Of a stretch of DNA of 64,000 nucleotides, positions 1 through 14,800 are shown piece by piece. Every line of letters starts with the position of its first letter. Within the stretch, counting starts at the first letter, position 1. The notes below the pieces were generated by a model. It ran no database searches, was not told the origin of the DNA, and was given only the letters and a program-made list of their open reading frames with translations. Made by a program: the position numbers and the translations under genes. Source of the stretch: Candidatus Zixiibacteriota bacterium (GTDB lineage: Bacteria; Zixibacteria; MSB-5A5; GN15; FEB-12); assembly GCA_022571985.1 (NCBI GenBank), contig JACZWU010000002.1, positions 1-64,000 on the forward strand, written 5' to 3'.

Positions 1-3000
1 TTCTGCTAAGTTTTGGAGTATCAGCTACTGATATAGAGAGCACGCCGATTTTAACAACCTCGATTTTACCGACCGGCGCAGTCTTTATAGATAATGGCAA
101 CGGTACCGGATCTTTCGACTGGACACCGGACTACTTACAGTCAGGCAGTTACAATGTAACATTTTATGCCACTGATGACAGCACAGCAGTTGATAGTGAA
201 ATCGTTACAATTACAGTAACTGAAGCTGGCAATCAGCTGCCGATACTTACGGCAATTGGCGCCCAGTCTACAACCGAAAATGTTCTGCTTTCTTTCGGAG
301 TTTCAGCTTCAGATATAGAAAGTACTCCGACTTTATCAACCTCGACTCTACCGACAGGTGCAGTCTTTACAGATAACGGCAACGGTACCGGATCATTTGA
401 CTGGACGCCTACATTTTTACAATCTGGTGTTTACAGTGTAACTTTCTATGCCACCGATGATTCTTTGGCAGTTGATTCTGAAATAGTTTCAATAACTGTA
501 ATTGAGGCTGGCAATCAGCTGCCGATACTTGCAGCCATTGGCGCACAGTCAACTACTGAGAATATTCTGCTTTCGTTTGGTGTCTCAGCTACAGATGCTG
601 AAGGTGTATTGCCAGTTCTTACAACCTCAACTCTACCGACAGGTGCCATCTTTACAGATAACGGCAACGGTACCGGATCATTTGACTGGACGCCTACATT
701 TTTACAATCTGGTGTTTACAGTATAACTTTCTATGCCACCGATGATTCTTTGGCAGTTGATTCTGAAATAGTTTTAATAACTGTAATTGAGGCTGGCAAC
801 CAGTTGCCGATACTTGCAGCCATTGGCGCACAGTCAACTACTGAGAATATTCTGCTAAGTTTTGGAGTATCAGCTACTGATATAGAGAGCACGCCGATTT
901 TAACAACCTCGATTTTACCGACCGGCGCAGTCTTTATAGATAATGGCAACGGTACCGGATCTTTCGACTGGACACCCGGATCGAATCAGGGTGGCACATA
1001 TAATATTACTTTCTACGCTACCGATGATTCGACAGCAGTTGACAGCGAAGTTGTCGCTATAACGGTAAACTTTGTAAATGACGCTCCCGTCCTGGCAGCA
1101 ATAGGTGCCAAAGCGACTACAGAAAATGTGAATCTCAATTTCGGCGTAACAGCCTCTGACCCTGACGGTACTATTCCGGTGCTGACCACAAATTTACTTC
1201 CATCAGGAGCTTCTTTCACGGACAATGGCAACGGCAGCGGATCATTTGACTGGACACCCACTTACTTCCAGTCGGGAGTATACAACATAACTTTTTACGC
1301 AACCGACGATTCCTCGGCTGTGGATTCTGAAATCGTTACAATTACAGTCATTGATGCTGGAAACCAGTTACCGGTATTGGCAGTGATCGGACCTCAATCA
1401 ACTATCGAAAACTCAACTCTTCCATTTGATATATCGGCAACCGATATAGAGAGTACGCCGTCATTAACAGTCGCAAATTTGCCGACCGGTGCCGTATTTA
1501 TAGATAACGGTAATGGTATTGGAAGCTTTGACTGGGTACCGACCTTCCTGCAATCTGGTGTTTACAACGTAACATTTTACGCTACTGATGATAGTTCAGC
1601 AGTTGACTCTGAAATAGTTACAATTACAGTCATTGATGCTGGAAACCAGTTACCGGTATTGGCAGTGATCGGACCTCAATCGACTACCGAAAACGTACTT
1701 CTTTCATTTGGTGTCTCGGCAACAGATATAGAAAGTACTCCTGTTCTGACTACCTCGACCCTTCCAGGCGGTGCAGTTTTTACAGATAACGGCAACGGTA
1801 CCGGATCATTTGACTGGACTCCGACATTCCTGCAATCAGGCAGTTATAATGTAACGTTTTACGCCACTGATGACAGTACGGCTATAGATTCTGAAATTGT
1901 TACCATTACAGTTAATGACGCCGGCAACCAGCTGCCGATACTCTCTGCAATTGGAGCTCAGTCAACCACTGAAAATGTTCTACTTTCGTTTGGAGTTTCA
2001 GCCACTGATATAGAGAGTACTCCAGTTCTGACAACTTCAACTTTACCTACCGGTGCCATCTTTACAGATAACGGCAACGGTACCGGATTATTTGACTGGA
2101 CGCCTACATTCCTGCAGTCCGGCATATATAATGTGACTTTTTATGCGACTGACGATAGTTCCGCGATTGACTCAGAAGTTGTAACGATTACAGTAGCCGA
2201 TGCCGGCAACCAGCTGCCTGTATTGACCTCAATAGGTGCACAGTCTACTACTGAAAATGTTCTGCTTTCGTTTGCAGTTTCAGCCACTGATGCGGAAAGT
2301 ACACCTGTTTTAACTACTTCAGTTCTTCCAGCAGGCGCAGTCTTTATAGACAACGGCAACGGCACCGGTTCATTTGACTGGACACCGGATTTCTTACAGT
2401 CTGGCATATATAATGTGACTTTTTATGCGACTGACGATAGTTCAGCGATTGATTCGGAAGTTGTAACGATTACAGTAAACGATGCCGGCAACCAGCTGCC
2501 GGTACTTTCAGCAATAGGTGCTCAGTCAACGACTGAAAATGTGCTGCTTTCGTTCGGTCTGTCAGCAACAGATATTGAAAGCACTCCTGTTCTGACAACT
2601 TCAACTTTACCTACCGGTGCAATCTTTACAGATAACGGCAACGGCACCGGATCATTAGACTGGACTCCGACATTCCTGCAATCAGGCAGTTATAATGTAA
2701 CTTTCTATGCCACGGATGATTCTTTGGTAGTTGATTCTGAAATAGTTTCAATAACTGTAATTGAGGCTGGCAACCAGGCCCCAGTTCTGGCAGCAATTGG
2801 AGCTCAGTCAACCACTGAAAATGTTCTACTTTCGTTTGGAGTTTCAGCTTCGGATATTGAGAGTACTCCAACTTTAACTACCTCGACTCTTCCAAGCGGC
2901 GCAGTTTTTACAGATAACGGCAACGGTACCGGATCATTTGACTGGACGCCTACATTCCTGCAATCAGGCAGTTATAATGTAACTTTCTATGCCACTGATG

Positions 3001-5870
3001 ACAGCACAGCTGTAGATTCTGAAATTGTCATAATTACAGTTAACGATGCCGGCAACCAGCTGCCGGTATTAACTTCAATAGGTGCACAGTCTACGACCGA
3101 AAATGTTCTGCTTTCGTTTGGAGTTTCAGCCACCGATGCGGAAAGTACACCTGTTTTAACTACTTCAGCTCTTCCAGCAGGCGCAGTTTTTGTAGACAGC
3201 CTCAATGGTAAGGGTTCGATTACCTGGACGCCGACATTCCTCCAATCAGGCAGTTATAATGTAACGTTTTACGCCACTGATGACAGTACGGCTGTAGATT
3301 CTGAAATAGTTTCAATAACTGTAATTGAGGCGGGCAACCAACTGCCGGTATTGACGTCGATAGGAGCACAGTCTACGTCCGAAAATATTCTGATTTCGTT
3401 TGTAGTGTCAGCAACAGATATTGAAAGCACTCCGGTTCTGACAACTTCAACTTTACCTATCGGTGCAATCTTTACAGATAACGGCAACGGCACCGGATCA
3501 TTTGACTGGACCCCGACATTTTTGCAATCTGGAAGTTATAACGTAACTTTTTATGCCACCGACGACAGTACGGCTGTAGATTCTGAAATAGTTTCAATAA
3601 CTGTAATTGAGGCTGGCAACCAGCTGCCGGTATTGACCTCAATAGGTGCACAGTCTACTACTGAAAATGTTCTGCTTTCGTTTGGAATAGCAGCAACAGA
3701 TATTGAAAGCACTCCGGTTCTTACGACTTCGTCACTTCCTACTGGTGCGGTCTTTACAGATAACGGCAACGGTACCGGATCATTTGACTGGACTCCGACA
3801 TTCCTGCAATCTGGCAGCTACAATATCACTTTTTACGCTACTGATGACAGTACAGCTATAGATTCTGAAATTGTCATAATTACAGTTAACGATGCCGGCA
3901 ATCAGCTACCGATACTCTCTGCAATCGGTGCGCAGTCAACCACTGAAAATGTGCTGCTTTCGTTCGGAGTTTTAGCAACAGATATTGAGAGCACTCCAGT
4001 TCTGACAACTTCAACTTTACCTAACGGTGCAATATTTACAGATAATGGCAACGGCACCGGATCATTTGAGTGGACGCCTACATTCCTGCAATCTGGCAGT
4101 TACAATATCACTTTCTATGCCACGGATGACAGTACAGCAGTCGATTCTGAAATTGTCAATATCACCGTTAATGATGGCGGCAACCAGCTGCCGGTATTAA
4201 CTTCAATAGGTGCACAGTCTACTACTGAAAATGTTCTGCTTTCGTTTGGAGTTTCAGCCACCGATGCGGAAAGCACACCTGTTTTAACTACTTCAGCTCT
4301 TCCAGCAGGCGCAGTTTTTGTAGACAGCCTCAATGGTAAGGGTTCGATTACCTGGACTCCGACATTTTTGCAATCTGGAAGTTATAACATAACTTTTTAT
4401 GCCACCGACGACAGTACGGCTGTAGATTCTGAAATTGTTACCATTACAGTGACTGAAGCCGGCAACCAGTTGCCGATACTCTCTGCAATTGGAGCTCAGT
4501 CTACTACTGAAAATGTGCTGCTTTCATTCGGAGTTTCAGCCACTGATATCGAGAGCACTCCGGTTCTGACAACTTCAACTTTACCTACCGGTGCAATCTT
4601 TACAGATAACGGCAACGGTACCGGATCGTTTGACTGGACGCCTACATTCCTGCAATCTGGAAGTTATAGCGTAACATTTTATGCAACCGACGACAGCACA
4701 GCCGTAGATTCAGAAATTGTTACCATTACAGTTAACGATGGCGGCAACCAGCTGCCTATACTTACAGCAATAGGCGCTCGTTCAACTGTTGAAAATATAA
4801 CACTCTCTTTCGCTGTTTCAGCAACAGACATAGAGAGTACTCCGGTTTTAAGTGTATCCGCTCTGCCTTCGGGAGCTACCTTTACAGTAAACGGCGATGG
4901 TACCGGCAACTTTGATTGGACACCGACATTTTTACAGTCAGGATCATACAACGTCACTTTCTATGCCACCGACGACTCTGCCTCAGTTGATTCCGAAGTA
5001 GTCACCATAACAGTCAGTGATGGTGGTAATCAGCTGCCTATACTTACATCAATCGGCGCACAGTTTATTACAGAAAATGTTCTGCTCTCAATCGGTATAT
5101 CAGCCAGTGATATAGAAAGTACTCCTGTGCTGACGACATCGACTCTTCCTGTCGGTGCGGTTTTTACTGACAACGGCAACGGTACGGGAAGTTTTGACTG
5201 GACTCCGACGTTCCTGCAGTCCGGAAGTTACAGCGTAACATTTTATGCGGCTGATGACAGCGCAGCAGTTGATTCCGAAATAGTTTCAATAACCGTAAAC
5301 GAGGCCGGCAACCAGGCCCCGGTTCTGGCTGCGATAGGTGCCCGATCAACAACAGAAAATGTGCTGCTATCATTCGGAGTCTCGGCAACAGATATAGAAG
5401 GTACTGTCTCGCTGGCAACTTCAGCGCTTCCGGCAGGGGCATCGTTTACAGATAATGGCAATGGCACCGGAAGTTTTGACTGGACTCCCACATTTTTGCA
5501 GTCCGGATCATATAACGTCACTTTCTATGCAACCGATGACAGCACAGCTGTCGATTCTGAAATTGTCACTATAACCGTTAATGATGGCGGCAATCAGCTG
5601 CCGATTTTGGCATTTATCGGTGCGCAGTCGACTACAGAAAATATTTTACTGACTTTTAATGTCTCGGCCACAGATATAGAGAGCACCCCGGTACTGACAA
5701 CATCAAGTTTGCCTAACGCGGCAACATTTACTGATAATGGCAACGGCACCGGTTCTTTTGAGTGGACACCGTTATATAACCAGGCCGGTATCTACAATAT
5801 TACGATTTATGCCACCGATGACAGTACAGCGATTGATTCGGAAATTGTTGAAATTACTATTCTTGAAGCG
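1..5870 (+). repeat. Repeat block A: homogeneous 282-bp tandem units
   Basis: About 21 units share the protein consensus SATDIESTPVLTTS, TFLQSGSYNVTFYATDDS and AVDSEIV. Neighbouring units are very similar at the DNA level, with exact matches over 60-127 bases (for example 1-127 equals 850-976). This indicates recent duplication or gene conversion. Base composition is moderate: 26 of 60 bases are G or C at 4681-4740 (hand count). Confidence 0.85.
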
Positions 5871-8800
5871 GGCAACCAGCCGGTCACGCTCAACCCGATT
5901 GGCAATCAATCAGTAAACGAAGGCATTAATTTAAGCTTTACAGTTAGCGCTACGGATCCTGACTCTACCTTCGCTGTCTTGACAACCTCGGCGCTGCCTT
6001 CAGGCGCTACCTATGTTGACAATGGCGATGGCACCGCAATTTTTGACTGGACTCCTGATTTTACCCAGTCAGGTTCTTACAATATTAGTTTCTATGCCTC
6101 GGACGGCATCTCGATCGATACGGAAATTGTCAATATTAACGTCCTTGAGTCCGGCAACCAGTCACCAACATTGTCTGCTATAGGCAATAAAACTACTGCC
6201 GAGGGAGTCTTATTAAGTTTTGTAATTTCAGCAGTTGACCCGGATAGCACAGTACCAAGTTTGAGCAGCTCCACTCTTCCGACAGGAGCTCTGTTTGTAG
6301 TTAATGGAGACGGCACCGCCAGCTTTGACTGGACACCGGATTTTACTCAGGCCGGAATATACAATATTACTTTTTACGCCACGGACGGGGTAGCCACCGA
6401 CTCTGAGCAGATCTCAATTACCGTCAACGAGGCTGGAAACCAGCCACCGGTATTAACTGCAATTGGAGCACAGGGAGTTATCGAAGGTGCTAACTTAAAC
6501 TTTGGAGTTTTTGCCAGCGATGCCGACGGCACCATTCCGATACTAAGCACCAGCAGTTTGCCGACCGGAGCTGTATTTGTAGATAGCGGTAACGGTAATG
6601 GTTCATTTGACTGGACACCAAGTTTTACTCAAAGCGGAGTCTATAACGTTACATTTTATGCCACCGATGGCAGCGCCACCGATAGTGAAATCGTGACCAT
6701 TTCTGTTGTCGAAGAAGGTAACCAGCCCCCGGTGCTTGCTCTGATTGGAGCTCAAAGCATTACCGAAGGCCTTAACTTGAACTTCGGAGTCTCAGCCTCT
6801 GACCCCGACAGCACCATCCCGGTCCTGACGACTTCAGCTCTGCCAATCGGGGCAACTTTTAGTGACAATGCCGACGGAACAGGAGTTTTTGACTGGACAC
6901 CGGAATTTGTTCAATCCGGTTCATACAATATCACTTTCTATGCCTCAGACGGCGTTGAAATAGACAGCGAAATTATTGTAATCACCGTTAATGAAGCCGG
7001 TAACCAGGAACCGGTAATGGCTACTATCGGTGCTCAAAGTACAATCGAAGGATTAAATCTAAATTTTGTTATTTCAGTAATTGACCCGGATAGCACCTTT
7101 CTGACACTGACAACATCATCGCTTCCGGCCGGCGCCAGCTTTACAGATAACGGTGATGGCACCGGTACTTTTGACTGGACGCCAACATTTACCCAGAGCG
7201 GCAGCTACTTTGTAATATTCTCGGCAATTGATGACAGCAGCGCCGGTGATAGTGAAATAGTTTCCATTACAATCAATGAAGCCGGCAACCAGTCACCCGT
7301 GCTGACGTCAATAGGGGCACAGTCGACGACAGAAAATATAAATCTGGCATTTGCTGTTGCGGCTACTGACCCCGATGCCACTACTCCGACTTTGTCAACA
7401 TCGACACTTCCGAGTGGAGCAACATTTGTAGACAACGGCAATGGCAGCGGTAATTTCAGCTGGACTCCCAACTTTATCCAGGCCGGAGTATTTAACGTAA
7501 CTTTCTATGCTTTTGATGGCGCTCTGACTGACTCAGAAATTGTGGATATAACCGTAACTGAAGCTGGCAACCAAACTCCCGTCCTGGCAACGATAGGTGC
7601 ACAGTCTACAACCGAAGGAGTTCTTTTAAGCTTTGGTTTGTCGGCCAGTGATGCAGATTCTACCATTCCTGCATTCTCAGCATCAACTTTACCTTCAGGT
7701 GCATCGTTTACAGACAACGGTGATGGCACCGGAACATTTAACTGGACGCCCGATTTTGTCCAAAGCGGGACATATAATGTCACTTTTTATGCTACTGACA
7801 GCCTGGCCACCGATAGCGAGATAGTTACTATAACAGTTACCGATGCTGGTAACCAGTCACCAACTTTGGCCACAATCGGAGCGCAGTCTACAACAGAAAA
7901 TCTGAATCTCAATTTTGTAATTTCGGCTTCCGACCCTGAAAGCGCTCTGCCATCCTTGACAACTTCAAGCTTACCAGCCGGCGCAACTTTTGTCGACAAT
8001 GGCAACGGCACCGGAACATTTGACTGGATACCGGACTTTACCCAAAGTGGCTCATATAATGTAACGTTTTATGCTACCGACGATTCAACAGCTGTTGATT
8101 CCGAACTGGTAACCATAACTGTAATCGAATCAGGTAACCAGGTACCTGTCTTAAATCCGATTGGAGCAAAAGGCAGTGCCGAAGGTGTTCTGCTTAGCTT
8201 TAGTTTGTTAGCTTCGGATCCGGATGGTACCATCCCAACTTTGTCGGCCATAGTTTTACCATCTGGTGCAACCTTTGTTGATAATGGTGACGGCACCGCA
8301 GACTTTAACTGGACGCCGAATTTTGTCCAGAGCGGGACATATAATGTCACTTTTTATGCGTCTGACGGCATTGCCACAGATAGCGAAACAATTACAATTA
8401 CCATAAGCGAGGCCGGTAACCAGAACCCTGTCTTAGCCACTATTGGTTCAAGAAATATTCTTGAGGGTGAAAGTCTTAACTTTGTAACTTCAGCTACTGA
8501 CCCCGAAGGCAACCCGCCGACGCTGACAACATCGACTCTTCCGAGCGGCGCCACTTTTATAGACAACGGCGACGGTACAGCTACTTTTGACTGGACACCA
8601 AATTTCAATCAAAGCGGCACCTACGGTATATCATTCTACGCTACTGATGATTCGTCTGCGGTAGATTCAGAAAATGTAACAATTACAGTGACCGAAGCCG
8701 GTAACCAGATACCAGTTCTGGCAACAATCGGACCTCAAAGTACCAGTGAAAACGTTCAATTATTGTTTAGCATTTCTGCCAGTGACCCGGACGCTACCAC

Positions 8801-11800
8801 TCCGACACTAAGTGCAGTATCACTGCCAACTGGAGCAGTTTTTACAGACAACGGCAATGGTACTGGTTTATTTGACTGGACACCGGATTTCACTCAAGCC
8901 GGTTCATATATCGTAACATTTATAGCTTCCGATGGTCTGGCCAGCGACAGCGAAATAGTTTCTATTACGGTGAACGAAGAAGGCAACCAGGCGCCAGTAT
9001 TGGCAGCCATCGGAGCAAAAAGTGTTACCGAAGGTGCAAATCTAAACTTCACCGCTGTGGCATCTGATCTGGATGGCACCACACCAAGTCTTAGCAGTTC
9101 AGCTCTGCCAGCTGGCGCTACCTTTACAGATAACCTGAATGGTACCGGAACGTTCGACTGGACGCCGACATTTGTGCAGGCGGGAAGTTACAATGTAACA
9201 TTCTATGCCTCAGACGGTCTCTTGACCGATAGTGAAGTGGTTACCATAACAGTCAACGAAGCGGGCAACCAGGGACCGATCCTCTCTTCGATAGGTTCAA
9301 AGGCGACTACTGAAGGCATTCAGCTTGCATTCGGTATTTCGGCCACAGACCCCGACAGCACCATACCAGCTTTATCTGCTCTGTCACTGCCGAGCGGCGC
9401 CACTTTTACAGATAACCTCGACGGCACCGGCACCTTTGACTGGACACCAAACTTTATTCAAGGCGGCATCTACAATGTAACGTTTATAGCTGCCGACAGC
9501 CTGGCCGCAGACAGCGAAGTGGTTACGATAACTGTCACCGAGGCGGGTAACCAGCTACCGGTTTTAGCAACAATTGGTGCACAGAGCGTTACCGAAGGAA
9601 TAAATCTTAATTTCGCTATCTCAGCCTCTGACCCGGATAGCACTACGCCAGTATTGACTACTTCAAGTTTGCCGTTGGGAGCCTCATTTACTGATAATGG
9701 TGATGGCACCGGCAGCTTTGACTGGACGCCTGATTTCACTCAAGCCGGAACATATAACATAATATTCCGCGCCTCAGATGGTCTGGCTTCAGACAGTGAA
9801 GTGGTGGCCTTTACAATTAACGAAGCCGGCAACCAGACTCCGGTTCTGTCAAACATAGGCGCTCGTTCTACAACAGAAGGAGTAGCCCTCATCTTTACCG
9901 TTTTGGCTGCCGACGCCGATGGTACAACTCCTGTTATAAGCACTTCCGCGCTCCCCACAGGAGCGACATTTACAGATAACCTCGACGGTACCGCTGACTT
10001 TAATTGGTTGCCAACCTTTACCCAGAGCGGCAGCTATGTCGTAACTTTCTACGCCACCGACGGGGCCGCGACCGACAGCGAAGTAGTATCCATCACAGTC
10101 AATGAGGCCGGTAACCAAATTCCACAACTTGATCCGATCGGTGCTAAGGGAACAACTGAAGGAATAAACTTAAACTTTGTAATCTCTGCTTCAGACGTGG
10201 ACGGCACCATACCGAGCCTGACGACATCAACCCTGCCGACCGGTGCGTCTTTTATAGACAATGGAAATGGCAGCGGCACCTTTGACTGGACACCGGATTT
10301 CACTCAAAGCGGAACATATAATATTACTTTTTATGCCACCGACGGCGCCGCTACCGACAGTGAAATCGTTACAATCAGCGTTAGTGAAGCGGGTAATCAG
10401 ACGCCGGTATTAGACCCAATCGGATCAAAAGTCACCGATGAAGGTGTTAATCTTAATTTTGGAATTTCCGCCTCTGACCCGGATGGCTTACTGCCCAGCC
10501 TGACAACTTCAGCACTTCCTGCGGGAGCCAGCTTCACCGATAACGGCGACGGCACCGGCTCTTTTGACTGGACACCAACTTTTGTGCAGGCTGGACTATA
10601 TAATATCACTTTCTTTGCCTCAGACGGTGCAGCCAAAGACTCGGAAATTGTTTCGATAAGTGTTATCGAAGTCGGCAACCAGGCTCCGGTTCTTATAGCC
10701 ATAGGAGCTAAGTCTGCTACCGAAGGAACCAGCCTTAACTTTGGAATAACCGCCAGTGACCCGGACAGCACAATTCCTAATCTGTCTACATCGTCACTCC
10801 CCGCTGGAGCAACTTTTGTAAACAATGGTGATGGTACCGGCACTTTCGACTGGACACCGGATTTCACCCAGAGCGGAATCTATAATGTAACGTTTTATGC
10901 TACAGACGGGCTGGCTACTGATAGTGAGCAGGTAACAATTACAATATTCGAAGCCGGCAATCAAAATCCTGTCTTAGCGGTTATAGGTGCGCAGTCTGTT
11001 TTAGAAGGAACTCTGTTATCGTTTGCGGTTACGGCCAGCGACCCGGATGGTACTTTCGCTACACTTTCTACTTCCGTGCTTCCGGCGGGAGCTTCTTTCG
11101 TTGACAACCTTGACGGTACTGGTAGTTTCAGCTGGACACCAAACTTTATTCAAAGCAGCACCTATAATGTCACCTTTTATGCCACCGATGGAGTCGCTAC
11201 CGATAGCGAAGTGGTATCAATAACCGTCAGCGAAGCCGGCAATCAGTCACCCGAGCTGGTCGCCATAGGTGCGCAAAGCACAACTGAGGGAATTAATCTT
11301 AATTTCTCAGTCTCTGCTTCTGACCCAGACAGTACCATTACGATATTGACTACTTCAACTCTGCCAATTGGAGCAACTTTCATAGATAACGGCAACGGTA
11401 CTGGTTCTTTCGACTGGACCCCTGATTTTACGCAAAGCGGCACTTACAACGTCACTTTTTATGCTTCTGATAGTCTTGCCACTGACAGTGAAGTTGTCAC
11501 GATCGGTGTCAACGAGGCCGGTAATCAGGCTCCTGTGCTGGCGAATATTGGTGACCAAAGCACAACAGAAGGAATAAATTTAAACTTTGGAGTTTCAGCT
11601 ACTGACCCTGATGGATCGACACCCACTTTTACAACATCATCGCTGCCATCCGGTGCAACATTCATTGACAATGGCGACGGTACTGGAACATTTGACTGGC
11701 TGACAGATTTTACCCAGAGCGGCACCTATTTTGTTATATTCCGTGCATCCGACGGCGTATTAATTGACAGTGAAGTGGTTACAATCACCATTTTGGAAGC

Positions 11801-14800
11801 CGGCAACCAGGCACCGACACTTGATCCAATCGGCTCCAAGAGTATAACCGAAGGGCAGAATTTGCTCTTTAGTATCTCTAGTACGGACGCGGATGGTACT
11901 ACTCCAACTCTGACAAGCTCAGCACTGCCGTCCGGCGCTACTTTCGTAGACAGCGGCAACGGCACCGGCTCATTTGACTGGACACCTGACTTTACTCAAG
12001 CCGGTTCCTACAATGTTACTTTTTATTCGACGGATGGTGTCGAAACAGATAGCGAAACAGTCACTATTACGGTCAACGAAGCCGGCAACCAGATACCAAT
12101 TTTGGCAGCCATAGGTTCACAGACTGTTTCTGAGGGTGCAAATCTTAACTTGCTTATTTCCGCCTCGGATGCGGACAGCACAATTTCATTTATGTCGGCC
12201 GCACCACTGCCTGCCGGGGCCACCTTTACTGACAACGGTGACGGCACCGGCACCTTCGACTGGACGCCCGATTTTACCCAGAGCGGAACTTATAATATAA
12301 CATTTGCCGCTTCCGATGGTTTAGCCACCGACAGCGAAGTGGTAACTATCAATGTTAATGAGTCCGGCAACCAGGCGCCGATCTTAGAGCCTATCGGCTT
12401 TCAGTCTACTACTGAAGATGTCAACCTGAATTTTAATATCGCAGCTTCCGATCCGGACGGCACCACGCCAACTTTGTCGACTTCGTCACTACCAACAGGG
12501 GCAACCTTTGTTGATAGTGGAAACGGAGCTGGAAATTTTGACTGGACGCCTGGCTTTGATCAAAGCGGTGATTATATGGTGACTTTTTATGCCACTGACG
12601 GGGTCGCTACCGATTCAGAAATAGTACAAATTACAGTTAACGAAGTTGGTAACCAGGCGCCAATTCTTGCTGTAATCGGTGCAAAAAACGTAGGTGAAGG
12701 CGCAAATCTGAACTTTGGGGTTACGGCTTCAGATGCTGATGCCACTACGCCTAATCTTAGTACTTCTACCCTCCCTGCAGGAGCAACATTTGTAGACAGC
12801 CTCAACGGCAGCGGCAGCTTTGACTGGTCTCCGGATTTTACCCAGAGCGGCACCTATAGTATAACTTTCTATGCCTCCGATGGTCTCTTAATTGACAGCG
12901 AAGTTGTCACTATTACGGTCAACGATGCCGGTAATCAGTTGCCTCTGCTGACGGCTATTGGAAGCCAGACCACAATTGAAGGAACTAATCTCAACTTTAG
13001 TCTGTCGGCTGCAGATGTTGACGGCCCTTCGCCGGTATTAACAACTTCGGTTCTTCCAATAGGCGCAACATTTGTCGATAATGCAGATGGCACCGGCAAT
13101 TTTGACTGGACACCTGGTTTTACCCAGAGCGGGACCTATGGCGTCACATTTTATGCGACCGATGACAGCCTGGCTGTCGATAGTGAAGTTGTTACTATTT
13201 CAGTTAACGAGGCCGGCAACCAGTCGCCGGTACTGGCAACAATTGGAAGTAAGAGTGTTACAGAAGGCGCCAATCTTAGTTTTAGTGTTTCAGCGGTTGA
13301 CCCCGACAGTACTACTTCAGCTTTAAGTACCTCGACACTGCCCTCAGGCGCCATATTTACCGATAACGGTGACGGCACCGCTAACTTTAACTGGACGCCA
13401 GACTTTACTCAATCTGGTAGTTACTTTGTAATCTTCTATGCCACCGACGGCATAGCTACAGATAGTGAGATTGTATCATTTACAGTCAACGAAGCCGGCA
13501 ACCAGGTACCAATTCTGACTGCGATCGGCTCAAAGATAGTTACCGAAGGAATTAACTTAAACTTTACAGTCTCAGCCACCGACCCCGACAGCACCATCCC
13601 CGCTCTTTCAACCAGCGCCCTGCCCTCAGGCGCCACCTTCGTAGACAACGGCGACGGCACAGCCACCTTCGACTGGACCCCGAGTTTTGTGCAGTCTGGT
13701 GTTTATAATGTTACTTTCCTGACAACTGATGGAGCCCTGTCTGATTCCGAAATTGTCACCATCACAGTCAACGAAGCCGGCAACCAAAACCCAATACTTG
13801 CTACCATCGGCTCACAGTCAACTATCGAAGGAGTAAATCTTAACTTCAGCGTTTCAGCCACAGACCCTGATGCAACAACGCCTACACTCAGTACTTCAAC
13901 TCTTCCTGTTGGAGCAGCATTTACCGACAACGACAACGGTACAGGAGTATTTGACTGGACGCCAGGCTTTACTCAAAGTGGCAGTTACTTTGTAATCTTC
14001 TATGCTTCAGACGGTTTTTCAAGTGATAGTGAAGTAGTCTCTATTACTGTAAATGAGGCGGGCAACCAGTCGCCGGTCTTATCGGCTATTGGCTCACAGT
14101 CAGTAACCGAAGGCAGCAGCTTAAGTTTTGCTGTCTTGGCAGTTGACCCCGACAGCACCATCCCGGTACTTTCAACTTCAACTTTACCGAGTGGCGCCAC
14201 CTTTATCGATAATGGTGACGGCACAGGCAGCTTTGAGTGGTCGCCAGACTTTATTCAGGCCGGGGGATATAGCGTAACATTCTATGCCAGTGACGGCACT
14301 GTTACCGACAGCGAAGTGGTGACCATCACCGTCATTGAAGCCGGCAACCAGTCGCCTGTTTTAGCGACTATCGGTGCGCAGTCAGTGGTCGAGGGAATAA
14401 ATTTAGCATTTGCCATCAGCGCTTCAGATGCCGACTCTACCATCCCGGCACTTTCGACTTCGGCGCTCCCTGCCGGCGCCACCTTCGTAGATAACGGCAA
14501 CGGCACAGCCAGCTTTGACTGGACCCCGGACTTTACTCAAGGTGGCAGCTACAGTGTAACTTTCTATGCTACCGACGGCCTGGCCACTGATAGTGAGGTA
14601 GTCACCATAACAGTAACTGAAGCCGGTAACCAGACGCCTGTTTTAGCTGCTATCGGAGCTAAGAGTACCAGCGAGAATGTCTTGCTGGCCTTTGCAGTCT
14701 CAGCCACTGATGCCGACGGTACTTTTCCGGTCCTGACAACCACCGCTTTACCAACAGGAGCGGTCTTCACAGACAACGCTGACGGCAGCGGATCTTTTGA

